From contig NZ_DBMV01000033.1 in NCBI RefSeq assembly GCF_002298975.1, positions 1-64,000 of the forward strand: a DNA stretch of 64,000 nt. Direction: 5' to 3'. The stretch comes from Ralstonia sp. UBA689 (GTDB taxonomy: Bacteria > Pseudomonadota > Gammaproteobacteria > Burkholderiales > Burkholderiaceae). The notes below the pieces were generated by a model. The model was not told the origin of the DNA, ran no database searches, and saw only the letters and a program-made list of their open reading frames with translations. Positions 43,306 to 51,061 of the stretch are shown in pieces. Numbering within the stretch: the first letter of the stretch is position 1; every line of letters starts with the position of its first letter. Made by a program: the position numbers and the translations under genes.

Positions 43306-44394
43306 CTACGACAACTGCATCACCCCCCGCACGCCCTGCCAGCCCACGTACAGCCCCACCAGCGCAATCAGCACACCCGAGAAATACGGCGCCGTGCGCG
43401 CGAACTCGCCAAAGCCGCTCCAGCGTTTGGAGACATGCTTCACGCTGAGTGCCGCCAGCGCGCCCGAGGCGACCATCGTCAGCGCCAGACCGATGCTGAA
43501 GCACACCACCAGCGTCGCGCCCAGCGAGATCTTCTTGAGCTGCAGGCACAGCAGCAGCACGGTAATGGATGCCGGGCACGGGATCAGCCCGCCGGTCAGG
43601 CCGAACACGATGATCTGACCCGTGGTCACCGCACGATTGGCGAAGCGGCGGCGGATGTCGTTGGCGTGCGCGCGCTCGTGCGCATCCTGGTAGTCGTCGG
43701 ACGAGACATCCAGCCCGCCGTGATCATGCTCGGCGAACTCGACGTCGTAGTCGTGCCGATGATGCTCGTGCCCGAGCGACAGGCGCGCCACGAAGGCGTG
43801 CGGCTCGGGAATGGTCTGCTCCGATTCCAGGAAGCCGTCGCGTTGCACGAAGCTGAATGCCTGCCGGCTGCCATCGGGGCGTTCGGTGACGATCTGCACC
43901 TGATCTGCTGACCACGCATGGCCGCGCGTGCCTTCGCGTGCAAGCCGGAAGCGCGGCGGCACGCCGTCTTCGAACACTTCCAGCCGGACGACGCCGTGGC
44001 CGGTGTCGATGTGCTTGACGTCGTCATGGCCGTGATCATGCTCGTGCGCCGCGCTATGGCCGCGCCACGTGCGCCAGATCATCCAACCTGCCACGGCGAC
44101 GATCAGCACGGCGGAAGCGACCTGGAAATACGGCTCGGTCGTCTCTGCATTCCAGTTGCGGCCGAAGTACAGGCCTGCCATGGCCACTGCCCACACCACC
44201 GCCGTATGCGAGACCGTGGCCGACAGGCCCAGCAGCACGGCCTGTGAGAGCGTGCCCCGGATGGCGACGATGAACGCCGCCATCATCGTCTTGGAATGCC
44301 CCGGCTCCAGGCCATGGAGCGCACCGAGCAGGATCGCACTCGGGACGAACAGCCAGGCATTGCCTTGCTGCAACAGGGTGGTGAAGGCGGTCAT
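43306..44394 (-). CDS. rcnA: Nickel/cobalt efflux protein (RcnA/NicO family)
   Basis: 362 residues, six or more membrane helices. The N-terminal motif LLGALHGLEPGHSKTMMAAF is the RcnA/NicO signature (HGLEPGH). A large cytoplasmic or periplasmic loop between helices is His-rich, with HEHDHGHDD and GHEHHRHDYD, suited to metal capture. A second motif, FGLTGGLIPCPASITVLLLCL, follows. It exports Ni(II) or Co(II). Divergent from rcnR, with a shared operator at 44433. The start at 44394 is chosen for fit to the family; the longer frame covers the operator. Confidence 0.93.
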   Translation of the reverse strand: MTAFTTLLQQGNAWLFVPSAILLGALHGLEPGHSKTMMAAFIVAIRGTLSQAVLLGLSATVSHTAVVWAVAMAGLYFGRNWNAETTEPYFQVASAVLIVAVAGWMIWRTWRGHSAAHEHDHGHDDVKHIDTGHGVVRLEVFEDGVPPRFRLAREGTRGHAWSADQVQIVTERPDGSRQAFSFVQRDGFLESEQTIPEPHAFVARLSLGHEHHRHDYDVEFAEHDHGGLDVSSDDYQDAHERAHANDIRRRFANRAVTTGQIIVFGLTGGLIPCPASITVLLLCLQLKKISLGATLVVCFSIGLALTMVASGALAALSVKHVSKRWSGFGEFARTAPYFSGVLIALVGLYVGWQGVRGVMQLS

Positions 44395-44432
44395 GGGTGG
44401 CGGAAAGAGCAGTTTTTTGAATCGGCGCAGTA

Positions 44433-44447
44433 TACTGGCCCCCAGTA
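44433..44447. promoter_or_regulatory. RcnR/CsoR-type operator
   Basis: TACTGGCCCCCAGTA: TACT and AGTA flank a G/C tract, as in the RcnR site TACT-G6-N-AGTA of E. coli. It lies 39 bp upstream of rcnA and 50 bp upstream of rcnR, able to control both. Confidence 0.8.
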
Positions 44448-44496
44448 TATTTATGCTAGCCTCCCGCGTCTGCAATCCACCCGAAGCCCTTCATCC

Positions 44497-44769
44497 ATGG
44501 CACATACCATTCGCGATAAAGCCAAGCTGCTGGCGCGCGTGCGGCGCATCCAGGGGCAGGCGGCCGCTTTGGAAAACCAACTCGCGCAGGAGGGCGATTG
44601 CACGGCGATCTTGCAGCAGATCGCTGCCATTCGCGGCGCGGTCAACGGCCTGATGGCGGCCGTCATTGAAGGGCACCTGACGGATCACGTGGTCAAGGAG
44701 CCGACCGAGGCGCAGCGCCAGGAAGACCTCGATGCCGTGCTGCAGGTGATCAAGTCGTACCTGAAATAG
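44497..44769 (+). CDS. rcnR: RcnR-type nickel/cobalt-responsive repressor
   Basis: 90 residues, all-helical CsoR/RcnR/FrmR family. The metal-site residues match E. coli RcnR exactly by position: His3, Cys35, His60 and His64 (AHT, GDCTA, EGHLTDHV). FrmR-type relatives lack this His set. It should release the operator when Ni(II) or Co(II) binds. Divergent from rcnA, with the operator between. Confidence 0.93.
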   Translation: MAHTIRDKAKLLARVRRIQGQAAALENQLAQEGDCTAILQQIAAIRGAVNGLMAAVIEGHLTDHVVKEPTEAQRQEDLDAVLQVIKSYLK

Positions 44770-44804
44770 AACGGTAGAACGCACCCGCGGCCTCGCGGCT
44801 CTCC

Positions 44805-45230
44805 ATGACAACGGAGACCACGCAGACCGTCCGCGCCGAGCGCAACCTTCAACTCGCGCACGCCCTGCTCGACTGGAACCGCCAGCACCTGCGGCACGAT
44901 ACGGCGCTCTCCGAGGCCGTCATCGCCGAGCGCTTTGCCCCGCAGTTTGTCGTTTTCGCCAACGGGCGGCGCTACGACGCCAGCCACGAGAACTACAAAA
45001 CGTTTCTCGACGGCTTCAAGCACACCATCGCAGCCATCGATTACGAGATAACGCAGACGGTGGCGGATGACGCCGGCGTGCTGCTCGGCATGCGCGCTTC
45101 GATTGCGCGCACGCACGGCGCTGTCGACGCTTTCGAGGCGATGCTGCTGCTGCGCTTCGACCACGCGGGCAAGGTGAGCCTGTGGCACGGGGTGTATGTG
45201 GAATCGCCGCGCGCGGCAGCGTCATCCTGA
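44805..45230 (+). CDS. SnoaL/NTF2-like protein
   Basis: 141 residues. Pattern of the NTF2-like superfamily: an N-terminal helix pair (LAHALLDWNRQHL), F-x-x-F-V-V-F-A-N-G-R, and C-terminal strands EAMLLLRFDHAGKVSLWHGVY. Members bind or transform small ligands; the function here is unknown. It lies 35 bp after rcnR in the same direction and could be read through from it. The following 435 bp (45231-45665) hold only a kinase fragment on the other strand. Confidence 0.75.
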   Translation: MTTETTQTVRAERNLQLAHALLDWNRQHLRHDTALSEAVIAERFAPQFVVFANGRRYDASHENYKTFLDGFKHTIAAIDYEITQTVADDAGVLLGMRASIARTHGAVDAFEAMLLLRFDHAGKVSLWHGVYVESPRAAASS

Positions 45231-45325
45231 GTGCAGGGCTTGCGCGGCGATGATCCTGCTGGGGCTGGCGTTGGTGTTCCGCGCACAGCGATAAGCGGCG
45301 CGCAGCGGCTGACTTCCGGTCCGTG

Positions 45326-45460
45326 TCAGGCCTGGGGCAGTTGCACCGTTACCCGCAGCCCGCGTTTGGAGCCGCCAGCCTCGCCCGGTTCGACCTCCCA
45401 GCCCAGGCGCTGCACCACCGTGCTCACGATCGACGGCCCCAGCCCCGAACTCGTGGTCTC
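45326..45460 (-). pseudogene. C-terminal scrap of a histidine kinase
   Basis: A minus-strand frame ending near 45326 reads ...SSGLGPSIVSTVVQRLGWEV and ends VTVQLPQA. It matches the G2 box and final strand of HATPase domains (normally G-S-G-L-G-L-S-I-V). The Leu to Pro change in the G box, and the absence of any catalytic domain upstream, show a dead remnant. Nothing else is seen in 45231-45665. Confidence 0.6.
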
Positions 45461-45665
45461 GTTAGCCAGCACGCAGTAGAACGGACCGCACGCGTGCGCG
45501 TTCATCGGCGGGGATGCCGGGCGATTCCACAGCACTCTGCCCGGGCAGACTTAGATGCCCCATAGGCGGCCACGCGATGTGGCGCCACCGCGTCTGGCGC
45601 CTGCGGCACAATACAGACCGATCCGGCTGGCCAGTCTTCCTTCATCCGACCTGAGATGAGTTGCC

Positions 45666-46295
45666 ATGGTGACGCTGCTCTTGCATGCCCCCGCGCCCGA
45701 CGAACACGCCGTGCAGACCCGCTTCGGCGGGCGTCCGCTGGTGCCGACCGACGCGCCCTTCACATGGCCCTGCTGTGCCACCTGCAAGCAGCCGATGCAG
45801 TTCCAGGGGCAGATCGGTGTCGAGGCGACAGCCGACCATCCGGCCGGGCTGCTGCTGGTCTTCATGTGCCAGAACGACCCCGGCTGCTGTGATGAATGGG
45901 ATGCCAACGGAGGCGGCAACCTTGCAGTGTTCGTGCCGACCGGGCCGCTTACCCTGGCCGAGCCACCCGCCGAGGGTTTGACCCTGCGCGAGACCACCTT
46001 CGGCGCGCGCACTGCGGTGCAAGATGCCGACGACTACGAAGCGGCTCGCCGCCTATGGTGCGAGCACGCTGGCCAGTCCGGCCGCCAAGTGCTCGGCCAG
46101 TTGCATGGCACGCCATCCTGGCTGCAGGCCGACGAGACGCCCGCCTGCCCCGCCTGCGGCGCACCGATGCACCTGGCCGCGCAACTGGAGGAAGGACCGG
46201 ATGCCCATACGGCGATGAACTTTGGCGGTGGCTGCGCCTACCTCTTCCAGTGCGCACACCATGCGGGGCAGGTGAAATTTCTGTGGCAGTGCTGA
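45666..46295 (+). CDS. Cys-rich zinc-ribbon-like protein, DUF1963-like
   Basis: 209 residues. Two Cys-pair modules: CCATCKQPMQFQGQI near residue 37 and CPACGAPMHLAAQLEEG near 160, with further Cys in CQNDPGCCDEW and CAYLFQC. The layout (a QPMxFQxQI strand beside a metal knuckle) resembles the DUF1963/YwqG group of unknown function. It probably binds zinc. Monocistronic; the minus-strand gene after it is convergent. Confidence 0.65.
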   Translation: MVTLLLHAPAPDEHAVQTRFGGRPLVPTDAPFTWPCCATCKQPMQFQGQIGVEATADHPAGLLLVFMCQNDPGCCDEWDANGGGNLAVFVPTGPLTLAEPPAEGLTLRETTFGARTAVQDADDYEAARRLWCEHAGQSGRQVLGQLHGTPSWLQADETPACPACGAPMHLAAQLEEGPDAHTAMNFGGGCAYLFQCAHHAGQVKFLWQC

Positions 46296-46317
46296 GGCCG
46301 GAACTGGGCTTAGGGGC

Positions 46318-46713
46318 TTACTGCGCCAACCTGCGCAGTTTCCACTCGCCGCTCGGTTGCTTGCACAGCCAGGCTGTCCACTGCTCCTTGCTGGAGCCGC
46401 GCGTCAGCTCGCTCTGCAGACGTCGGCATGATTGGCCGGCGTCGGTCTTGCTCTCCAGTGGGGTGATGGTGGCGTCGATGGCGGGCTGCTTGCCTTTGGC
46501 GGGCCACGCCCATTGCGCGGGCGTGTTGTCGGCCGTGTTGACCAGCGTGTTGCCGATGGCCTTGGTGAACGACTTCAACTCCGTCTGACTCATCGAGCCG
46601 ATGATGGTGCTGGCCAGCACCTCACGGAAATACGCGAACGACGGCGTGGCCGTGGCAAACAGGGCGGCGCCCGTCAGGGCGAGGGCAAGGCGGGCGGTGC
46701 GGCGATCCGGCAT
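46318..46713 (-). CDS. Surface-antigen (17 kDa-like) domain protein
   Basis: 131 residues with a signal peptide (cleavage after SFAYF region, near residue 27). The mature domain contains NTPAQWAWPAKGKQPAIDAT, CRRLQSEL and TAWLCKQPSGEWKL, matching the layout of the 17-kDa surface-antigen-like domain (W-x-W, C-R, C-x-x-P-x-G-x-W). It should be periplasmic or outer-membrane associated. Two Cys may form a disulfide. Function unknown. Confidence 0.65.
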   Translation of the reverse strand: MPDRRTARLALALTGAALFATATPSFAYFREVLASTIIGSMSQTELKSFTKAIGNTLVNTADNTPAQWAWPAKGKQPAIDATITPLESKTDAGQSCRRLQSELTRGSSKEQWTAWLCKQPSGEWKLRRLAQ

Positions 46714-46847
46714 GGTGGTGTCCTCTCGGATGTGACGAAAAGTGCCTTCATCCTAGACCATGCCGTGCCGCACGGCTGTGACAGTCATCAGCCGCCCGGT
46801 TTGTCCAGCAGGCTGTACCAAGCTACGCCCACTGCGATGCCCAGGCG

Positions 46848-46896
46848 GAGTATGCGGAGAATCGGCGGGCTAATCTCCGCAAAATGTGCGGAGATC
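46848..46896. repeat. Cluster of GCGGAG direct and inverted repeats
   Basis: GCGGAG occurs twice directly (from about 46846 and 46855), then ATCTCCGCA (46874-46882), AAATG, TGCGGAGAT (46888-46896), a perfect 9-bp inverted repeat. It sits between two minus-strand genes, directly after the UspA stop. It may act as a terminator-like RNA structure or an operator. Confidence 0.55.
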
Positions 46897-46911
46897 GCGC
46901 GCGCCGTAAAG

Positions 46912-47346
46912 CTACGCCTTGGGCGCCTTCACCAGCACCACCGGGCATTCCGCATGGGCCACCACGCGCCCAGCGACCGACCCCATGATCGCCTCCACAA
47001 ACACGCCGCGCCCGTGCGAGCCCATGACGATGGCGGCCGCGCCTGCACTCTTCGCGTGGTGAACGATGCGGTCCGGCGCGAAGCCCACCATTGCGTGCTG
47101 CTCGAACGGTACGCCCGCCTCGGTCAGGATCGCGCAGACGGAGCGCATGGCGCCGGCGCTTTCCTCCGCGTACCAAGCGTCAACCTCCGCCTTGCCGACC
47201 AGTGATTTGATATCGCCCGACAGGTCGGGCATGCAGTGGACCACATGCACGGTCACGTCACTGCCGAACAGCGTCTTATCTGCGATGCAGCGCGCGGCTG
47301 CGTCGGAATAGCTCGAGCCGTCCGTTGCCAATACGAGGGTCTTCAT
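46912..47346 (-). CDS. Universal stress protein UspA family
   Basis: 144 residues, single Usp domain. Starts MKTLVLATDGSSYSDAAARC. The ATP-binding loop G-x2-G-x9-G-[ST] is present as MGSHGRGVFVEAIMGSVA, so it is probably of the nucleotide-binding type. AAGGAGG precedes the ATG. An FNR/Anr-like box lies 84 bp upstream. Such Usps are induced by oxygen lack in related bacteria and aid survival. Confidence 0.92.
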   Translation of the reverse strand: MKTLVLATDGSSYSDAAARCIADKTLFGSDVTVHVVHCMPDLSGDIKSLVGKAEVDAWYAEESAGAMRSVCAILTEAGVPFEQHAMVGFAPDRIVHHAKSAGAAAIVMGSHGRGVFVEAIMGSVAGRVVAHAECPVVLVKAPKA

Positions 47347-47429
47347 GTGGCCTCCTTGCCATGTCTGCGGCCGCGCCCGATGCGCGGTCGACGCCTACTA
47401 CCAAGGTAAAGCCTGCTGGAAGGGGCGCG

Positions 47430-47443
47430 TTGATACGAGTCAA
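47430..47443. promoter_or_regulatory. FNR/Anr-like box upstream of the usp gene
   Basis: TTGATACGAGTCAA differs from the FNR consensus TTGATnnnnATCAA at one position. It lies 84 bp before the UspA start, in 47347-47529, which holds no gene. Confidence 0.55.
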
Positions 47444-47529
47444 CCTGAGCGGCATGGTACGGCAGCGCCGTCAGCGGTTGCACAGGAAGGCAGGCAGAAT
47501 GCACAGGTTCACCAGACCTACAGCCCCAC

Positions 47530-47970
47530 ATGACCACGCCCGCGATCACCGACTTCCCGCTTCAATCCACCGACAAGCTCCGCTACGGCGACACCGACCG
47601 CCAGGGCCACGTCAACAACGCCGTCTTCGCCACGTACCTGGAAACGGGCCGCGTGGAAATGCTCTTCACGCCCGACAACCCGCTGGCGGCGCCCGGTTGC
47701 GAGTTCGTCATCGCCCAGCTCGTGCTGGACTTCCGCAACGAGATCCTCTGGCCGGGCTCGGTGCAGATCGGCACGCGTGTGGCGAACATCGGGCGCAGCT
47801 CGGTCAAGCTCGATCAGGCGATCTTCCAGAATGGCCGCTGTGCCGCCACCGCGCAGACGGTAATCGTGCAGATCGACACCACCACGCGCCAATCGGCTGC
47901 GCTCACCGAGAGCACACGCGCACGCCTCGCTGCGCTCGCCGTCACGCCTGCCGGCGCGGAAACCGAGTAA
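47530..47970 (+). CDS. Acyl-CoA thioesterase (YbgC/FadM-like hotdog)
   Basis: 146 residues. The 4HBT motif is clear: RYGDTDRQGHVNNAVFATYLE, with the catalytic Asp in GDTD and the following G-H-V-N-N. It hydrolyses acyl-CoA thioesters. The ATG directly follows CCCCAC and has no strong ribosome binding site. Divergent from usp, separated by 183 bp. Confidence 0.88.
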   Translation: MTTPAITDFPLQSTDKLRYGDTDRQGHVNNAVFATYLETGRVEMLFTPDNPLAAPGCEFVIAQLVLDFRNEILWPGSVQIGTRVANIGRSSVKLDQAIFQNGRCAATAQTVIVQIDTTTRQSAALTESTRARLAALAVTPAGAETE

Positions 47971-48098
47971 GCGCGCCGGCACCGCGCGTGACGCGCGGTC
48001 TACGCAAACGCAAACGCGCGGAAATTTTTTACTTTGTTTGCGCTCCAGCCCCGGCTTGGTGGGAACATGGCTCTCCCGTTCGACCAAATGGAGTGACC

Positions 48099-48323
48099 AT
48101 GGGACTGCTGGATGAAGTGGGCAAGATCGCAGGCGCTGTCGCCGCTGTCGAAGCCGCCGAGAAAGTCGATCCGGATGCCGGCCTGCTGACCAAGGCCGTG
48201 GCCGCCGTTGCCGGCTTCAAGGGCGCGGGCGCGCTGGAAGAGATGCTGGAAAAGAAGGAAGACCAGACCAAGGCCGAAGGCGAACAAGCCGCACCGGACG
48301 ATGGGGCTGCGCCGCAGGCTTGA
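48099..48323 (+). CDS. Small acidic protein, unknown
   Basis: 74 residues: an amphipathic Ala/Glu/Lys-rich helical N-terminal part (GLLDEVGKIAGAVAAVEAAE) and an acidic Pro/Ala tail. No signal peptide. GGAG sits 6 bp before the ATG and a strong terminator follows the stop, so it is a real gene. I do not recognise the family. It marks the last core gene before the OLD-like islet. Confidence 0.7.
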   Translation: MGLLDEVGKIAGAVAAVEAAEKVDPDAGLLTKAVAAVAGFKGAGALEEMLEKKEDQTKAEGEQAAPDDGAAPQA

Positions 48324-48353
48324 TTGATTTGCTGGCTCGAAAGGATTTGGGGA

Positions 48354-48383
48354 CCCCGCCGGTTGGCGGGGTTTTGTTTTTTT
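48354..48383 (+). terminator. Intrinsic terminator
   Basis: CCCCGCC (48354-48360), loop GGTT, GGCGGGG (48365-48371), then TTTTGTTTTTTT. It ends the small acidic protein transcript. Confidence 0.88.
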
Positions 48384-48503
48384 GGGGTGACAGGTAGCAA
48401 GGTGACCCAAATCAGTTCATCACCGCGATTCGGGTTGCCGAAGCCATTCCATATGCTTCGAGCGCGCTTCTTTTGGTCTTTGCGCGGCCCACGATCACGT
48501 TGG

Positions 48504-50207
48504 TTACCAAATTGAGCGTGCGATGCCAGACAACCCATCAAAACGAAGAAACTGAGATGGGAAATAGATTCGCGGATTTCCCCCTAGCTCCTGCTGCAAT
48601 AGAGCCATCAACCTCCCGAGTACCACCTTGCCGCGACAGAATCGTGCCTCGTTTTCACGCAGATCATGCTCTGCCTGTACTGCAATTGCTCCGTGATTTG
48701 GTGCTCCGCCGCCGTTGTTTCTGTTCCGGAATGCCTCTTCGGTGCGTAAGTTCACGATTGCTTCGAGCGATCGTTCTCTAGTTTCCTGAATGGCTGTCTG
48801 TATTAACTCTTGTATGCGAGCTAAGGGAACCTCGGGATTCAAGTGATGCAGGTGGTCTGCATTCAAAAAGTGTCCCTCGATGTCGCTATGAGCCGTCAAA
48901 AAGGCAGATACTCCCGCATTTTCCAGCTTGGTCTCAAAATCTTGTGCTCTGCCGTCGCTCATGTAGTCGCGATCACGATGAACAACCAAGCGCACGTGAG
49001 GTGCTTTGTCGCTAAGGAAATCGCCCAAGACGAGCGCGGCGTCCACCTTGGCACAACCCGCATATGACGCTACCTCGGTATCTGCCTCAACAAAGTCGTT
49101 GCTCCACAACAGTGCGCGTAACGCATCTTTATCACTATCCTCGGTGGCGACAACACAGCGTGTATGGCCGTCAGCAAAGTAGTCAACGGAATCCAGTGCG
49201 CCTAAATCCATTAGAACTGCAGTTGAGTTGAGGTCAGGTTGCTCAACCGACCTTCCTTTGCTAAGCCAAATAACTCGGCCTCGGTCCTTCAAGGAGTCAA
49301 GAACGTGGCGAGAGTGTGTGCTGATAAGGGCTTGGAATCCTCGTTCTGCAGCTAGACGGAAAACTAGATCGCAAAGCGCGCGTTGATTGTCAGGGTGTAA
49401 GTGCGAATCCGGCTCATCCAGAATCAAGACTTGGGGTTGAAACAATGAAATGTAGGCAAGTATCTGGGATGCTTGGAGAACAGATGTCCCAGCCGCATCG
49501 ACCTGAAGCCTCGGCCCCCCCGGAAACTGAAAATAGACCTCGATAGATTCATCGGTGTTCACATCGAAATCAATCTCGATAGTGATTGCACCGAAAATTG
49601 ATTGCATGTCCTGAACAAACGCATCCCACCTTGCTTCATCCTCACGGAGCATGCGCAGTACATTGCGCAATGCTAGGTTCGCATCTCCGCGCGCTACGAT
49701 TCGCCTGACGACGCCCGGTGAAAGAAATCGCTCCTCTTTGGGGATACCGGCTAGGCCCGGCGCATAGACTGTGAACGGCTGAGTCAGGTCCATCAGCCGC
49801 TCTCCAATCTGACGCCCAACAATCGAAACGGCGATATTTCGATTCCGCCCTCTTCGCAGACCGACGGTACATCTTCCGCCATCCTCGTCTCTCAACTCAA
49901 TCTCGATCTGGCTGGGCCGAGGTTCTTGCAGGGTTCCGCCAGTCGCTAGCGAAAGAACATCTGATATCGGTGAATATAGGAGCTGGGCAGGGTTAAAGGA
50001 GAGTTCAAAGGCATCCTTTTGCCAAGCGACCCCTTCGCCAATCAGTCGGGCAGATTGTGCAATCGCCACAGCAAAGTGAATCGCCTGTAGAACACTGCTT
50101 TTTCCAGCATTGTTTGCGCCAATCAATAAGGTTACGTCCGAGATTGGTAGCTCGATCTCCTCAAGGCGCTTAAATCTACGAATAACTACAGAGGCCAGCC
50201 TCGGCAT
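48504..50207 (-). CDS. OLD-like ATPase with TOPRIM-like C-terminal part
   Basis: 567 residues. The N-terminal ABC/AAA15 ATPase has Walker A GANNAGKSS near residue 30, a Q-loop region, Walker B VLILDEPDSHLHPDNQ and the H-loop LISTHSRHVLDSL. The C-terminal part (~355-567) has VVATEDSDKDALRALLW and VVHRDRDYMSDG, resembling the acidic E and D-x-D motifs of TOPRIM nucleases in OLD proteins. OLD proteins (P2 Old, GajA) protect against phage. The codon use is visibly less GC-rich than its neighbours, a sign of transfer. Divergent from the C4-like RNA. Confidence 0.8.
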   Translation of the reverse strand: MPRLASVVIRRFKRLEEIELPISDVTLLIGANNAGKSSVLQAIHFAVAIAQSARLIGEGVAWQKDAFELSFNPAQLLYSPISDVLSLATGGTLQEPRPSQIEIELRDEDGGRCTVGLRRGRNRNIAVSIVGRQIGERLMDLTQPFTVYAPGLAGIPKEERFLSPGVVRRIVARGDANLALRNVLRMLREDEARWDAFVQDMQSIFGAITIEIDFDVNTDESIEVYFQFPGGPRLQVDAAGTSVLQASQILAYISLFQPQVLILDEPDSHLHPDNQRALCDLVFRLAAERGFQALISTHSRHVLDSLKDRGRVIWLSKGRSVEQPDLNSTAVLMDLGALDSVDYFADGHTRCVVATEDSDKDALRALLWSNDFVEADTEVASYAGCAKVDAALVLGDFLSDKAPHVRLVVHRDRDYMSDGRAQDFETKLENAGVSAFLTAHSDIEGHFLNADHLHHLNPEVPLARIQELIQTAIQETRERSLEAIVNLRTEEAFRNRNNGGGAPNHGAIAVQAEHDLRENEARFCRGKVVLGRLMALLQQELGGNPRIYFPSQFLRFDGLSGIARSIW

Positions 50208-50362
50208 GCTCTCGTCCTTTTCGGTTGAGGTGGTGATTGATGGAGATATTCGGCTCTGGTAAACCTATGTAATTTTTCTACAGGAATGATGCTATTTTCG
50301 CCTGTCTTGTTGCGCAAGCGCTTTCTTGATTGGCGAGTATGGGTGGTAACTCCACTATTCGC

Positions 50363-50368
50363 TATAAT
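50363..50368 (+). promoter_or_regulatory. Consensus -10 box of the C4-like RNA
   Basis: TATAAT, seven bases before the predicted RNA start. The -35 region at 17-18 bp is weak. The stretch 50208-50362 shows no gene. Confidence 0.5.
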
Positions 50369-50374
50369 CCCCAC

Positions 50375-50456
50375 CGTCGCCGCCTTCGCGGTGACCGGGT
50401 TTAGCAGCCCATCCTCCCTTTTCCCAGACGGACAGCCGCCTCTGCGCGGCGTTTTT
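50375..50456 (+). ncRNA. C4-like phage antisense RNA
   Basis: About 80 nt. A 5' hairpin (CACCG...CGGTG) leads into GACCGGGTTTAGCAGCCC, the box found in C4 RNA of P1/P7 and many prophages. The 3' end is a terminator-like hairpin GCCGC/GCGGC (50435-50439 with 50446-50450) followed by GTTTTTGT. C4 represses a downstream antirepressor gene by pairing with its leader. The complementary CTGCTAA (50545-50551) and a second copy GTTTAGCAG (50577-50585) lie downstream. The match is by eye and needs a covariance search. Confidence 0.6.
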
Positions 50457-50624
50457 GTGTCCGGTGCTTGTGCACGCCTATGCTTTTTGCGGCGGGCCGG
50501 GCGGTGAGACCTTCGGGTCTGCCGGTAGCTGGGATAGGGCCGGTCTGCTAACGCCGTCGTCAGGCCCGCCACCCTCGTTTAGCAGCGAGCGGCGAGCCTC
50601 CATCAACCTATCCCCGGAGGCCAC

Positions 50625-50726
50625 ATGGCAACCGCACTCAGCGGGCATCGCCCCGCGTCTTATCCCTCCCCGCCCCCTTGGCGACACAGTCTTCCCACGC
50701 AACCGGGAGGTGCCGCATGTCTCTGA
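50625..50726 (+). CDS. Leader peptide overlapping the next gene
   Basis: 33 codons with a good ribosome binding site (CCGGAGG). It is Pro/His/Ser rich and has no domain. Its stop (50724-50726) overlaps the start of the 94-residue gene at 50717 in another frame. Such coupling is typical downstream of C4-type RNAs, where blocking the leader blocks the main gene. Confidence 0.45.
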   Translation: MATALSGHRPASYPSPPPWRHSLPTQPGGAACL

Positions 50727-51001
50727 CCAAAAACCGTATCTACCTGGATGGTGCGGTATCGGCGCGTGCCTTTCTGTGCCGCACGCGCACCGACATGCGT
50801 ACCTACGGCCAGCGCCGGCCGGGCATGCTGCGCGAGCAGCTCACCTACTTCTCGGAACACGCGTATCCGTCGGCATTCGTGAAGGGCTTTATCGATGCCA
50901 TCGACGCATATGTGTCGATGTCGCTCGGGGGGAGCGACGTTGATCCGCGCACGTGGGAGGTGTTGGCCGCCATAGAGCGGCGGCGGGTTTCCGCCGCATA
51001 A
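50717..51001 (+). CDS. Small phage-type hypothetical protein
   Basis: 94 residues, soluble, Arg-rich, containing RTRTDMRTYGQRRPGML and a C-terminal helix DPRTWEVLAAIERRRV. GGGAGG precedes the ATG at 50717. I do not recognise a named family. Its place after a C4-like RNA, where phages put antirepressor or immunity genes, suggests an origin in a prophage or satellite. The islet ends here; the LysR gene that follows is convergent. Confidence 0.65.
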   Translation: MSLTKNRIYLDGAVSARAFLCRTRTDMRTYGQRRPGMLREQLTYFSEHAYPSAFVKGFIDAIDAYVSMSLGGSDVDPRTWEVLAAIERRRVSAA

Positions 51002-51061
51002 CAACGGATTGACGCGTCCCCGGGGCGGGCCGGGGATGCCAGATAGGCAGTCGATCGAAGA

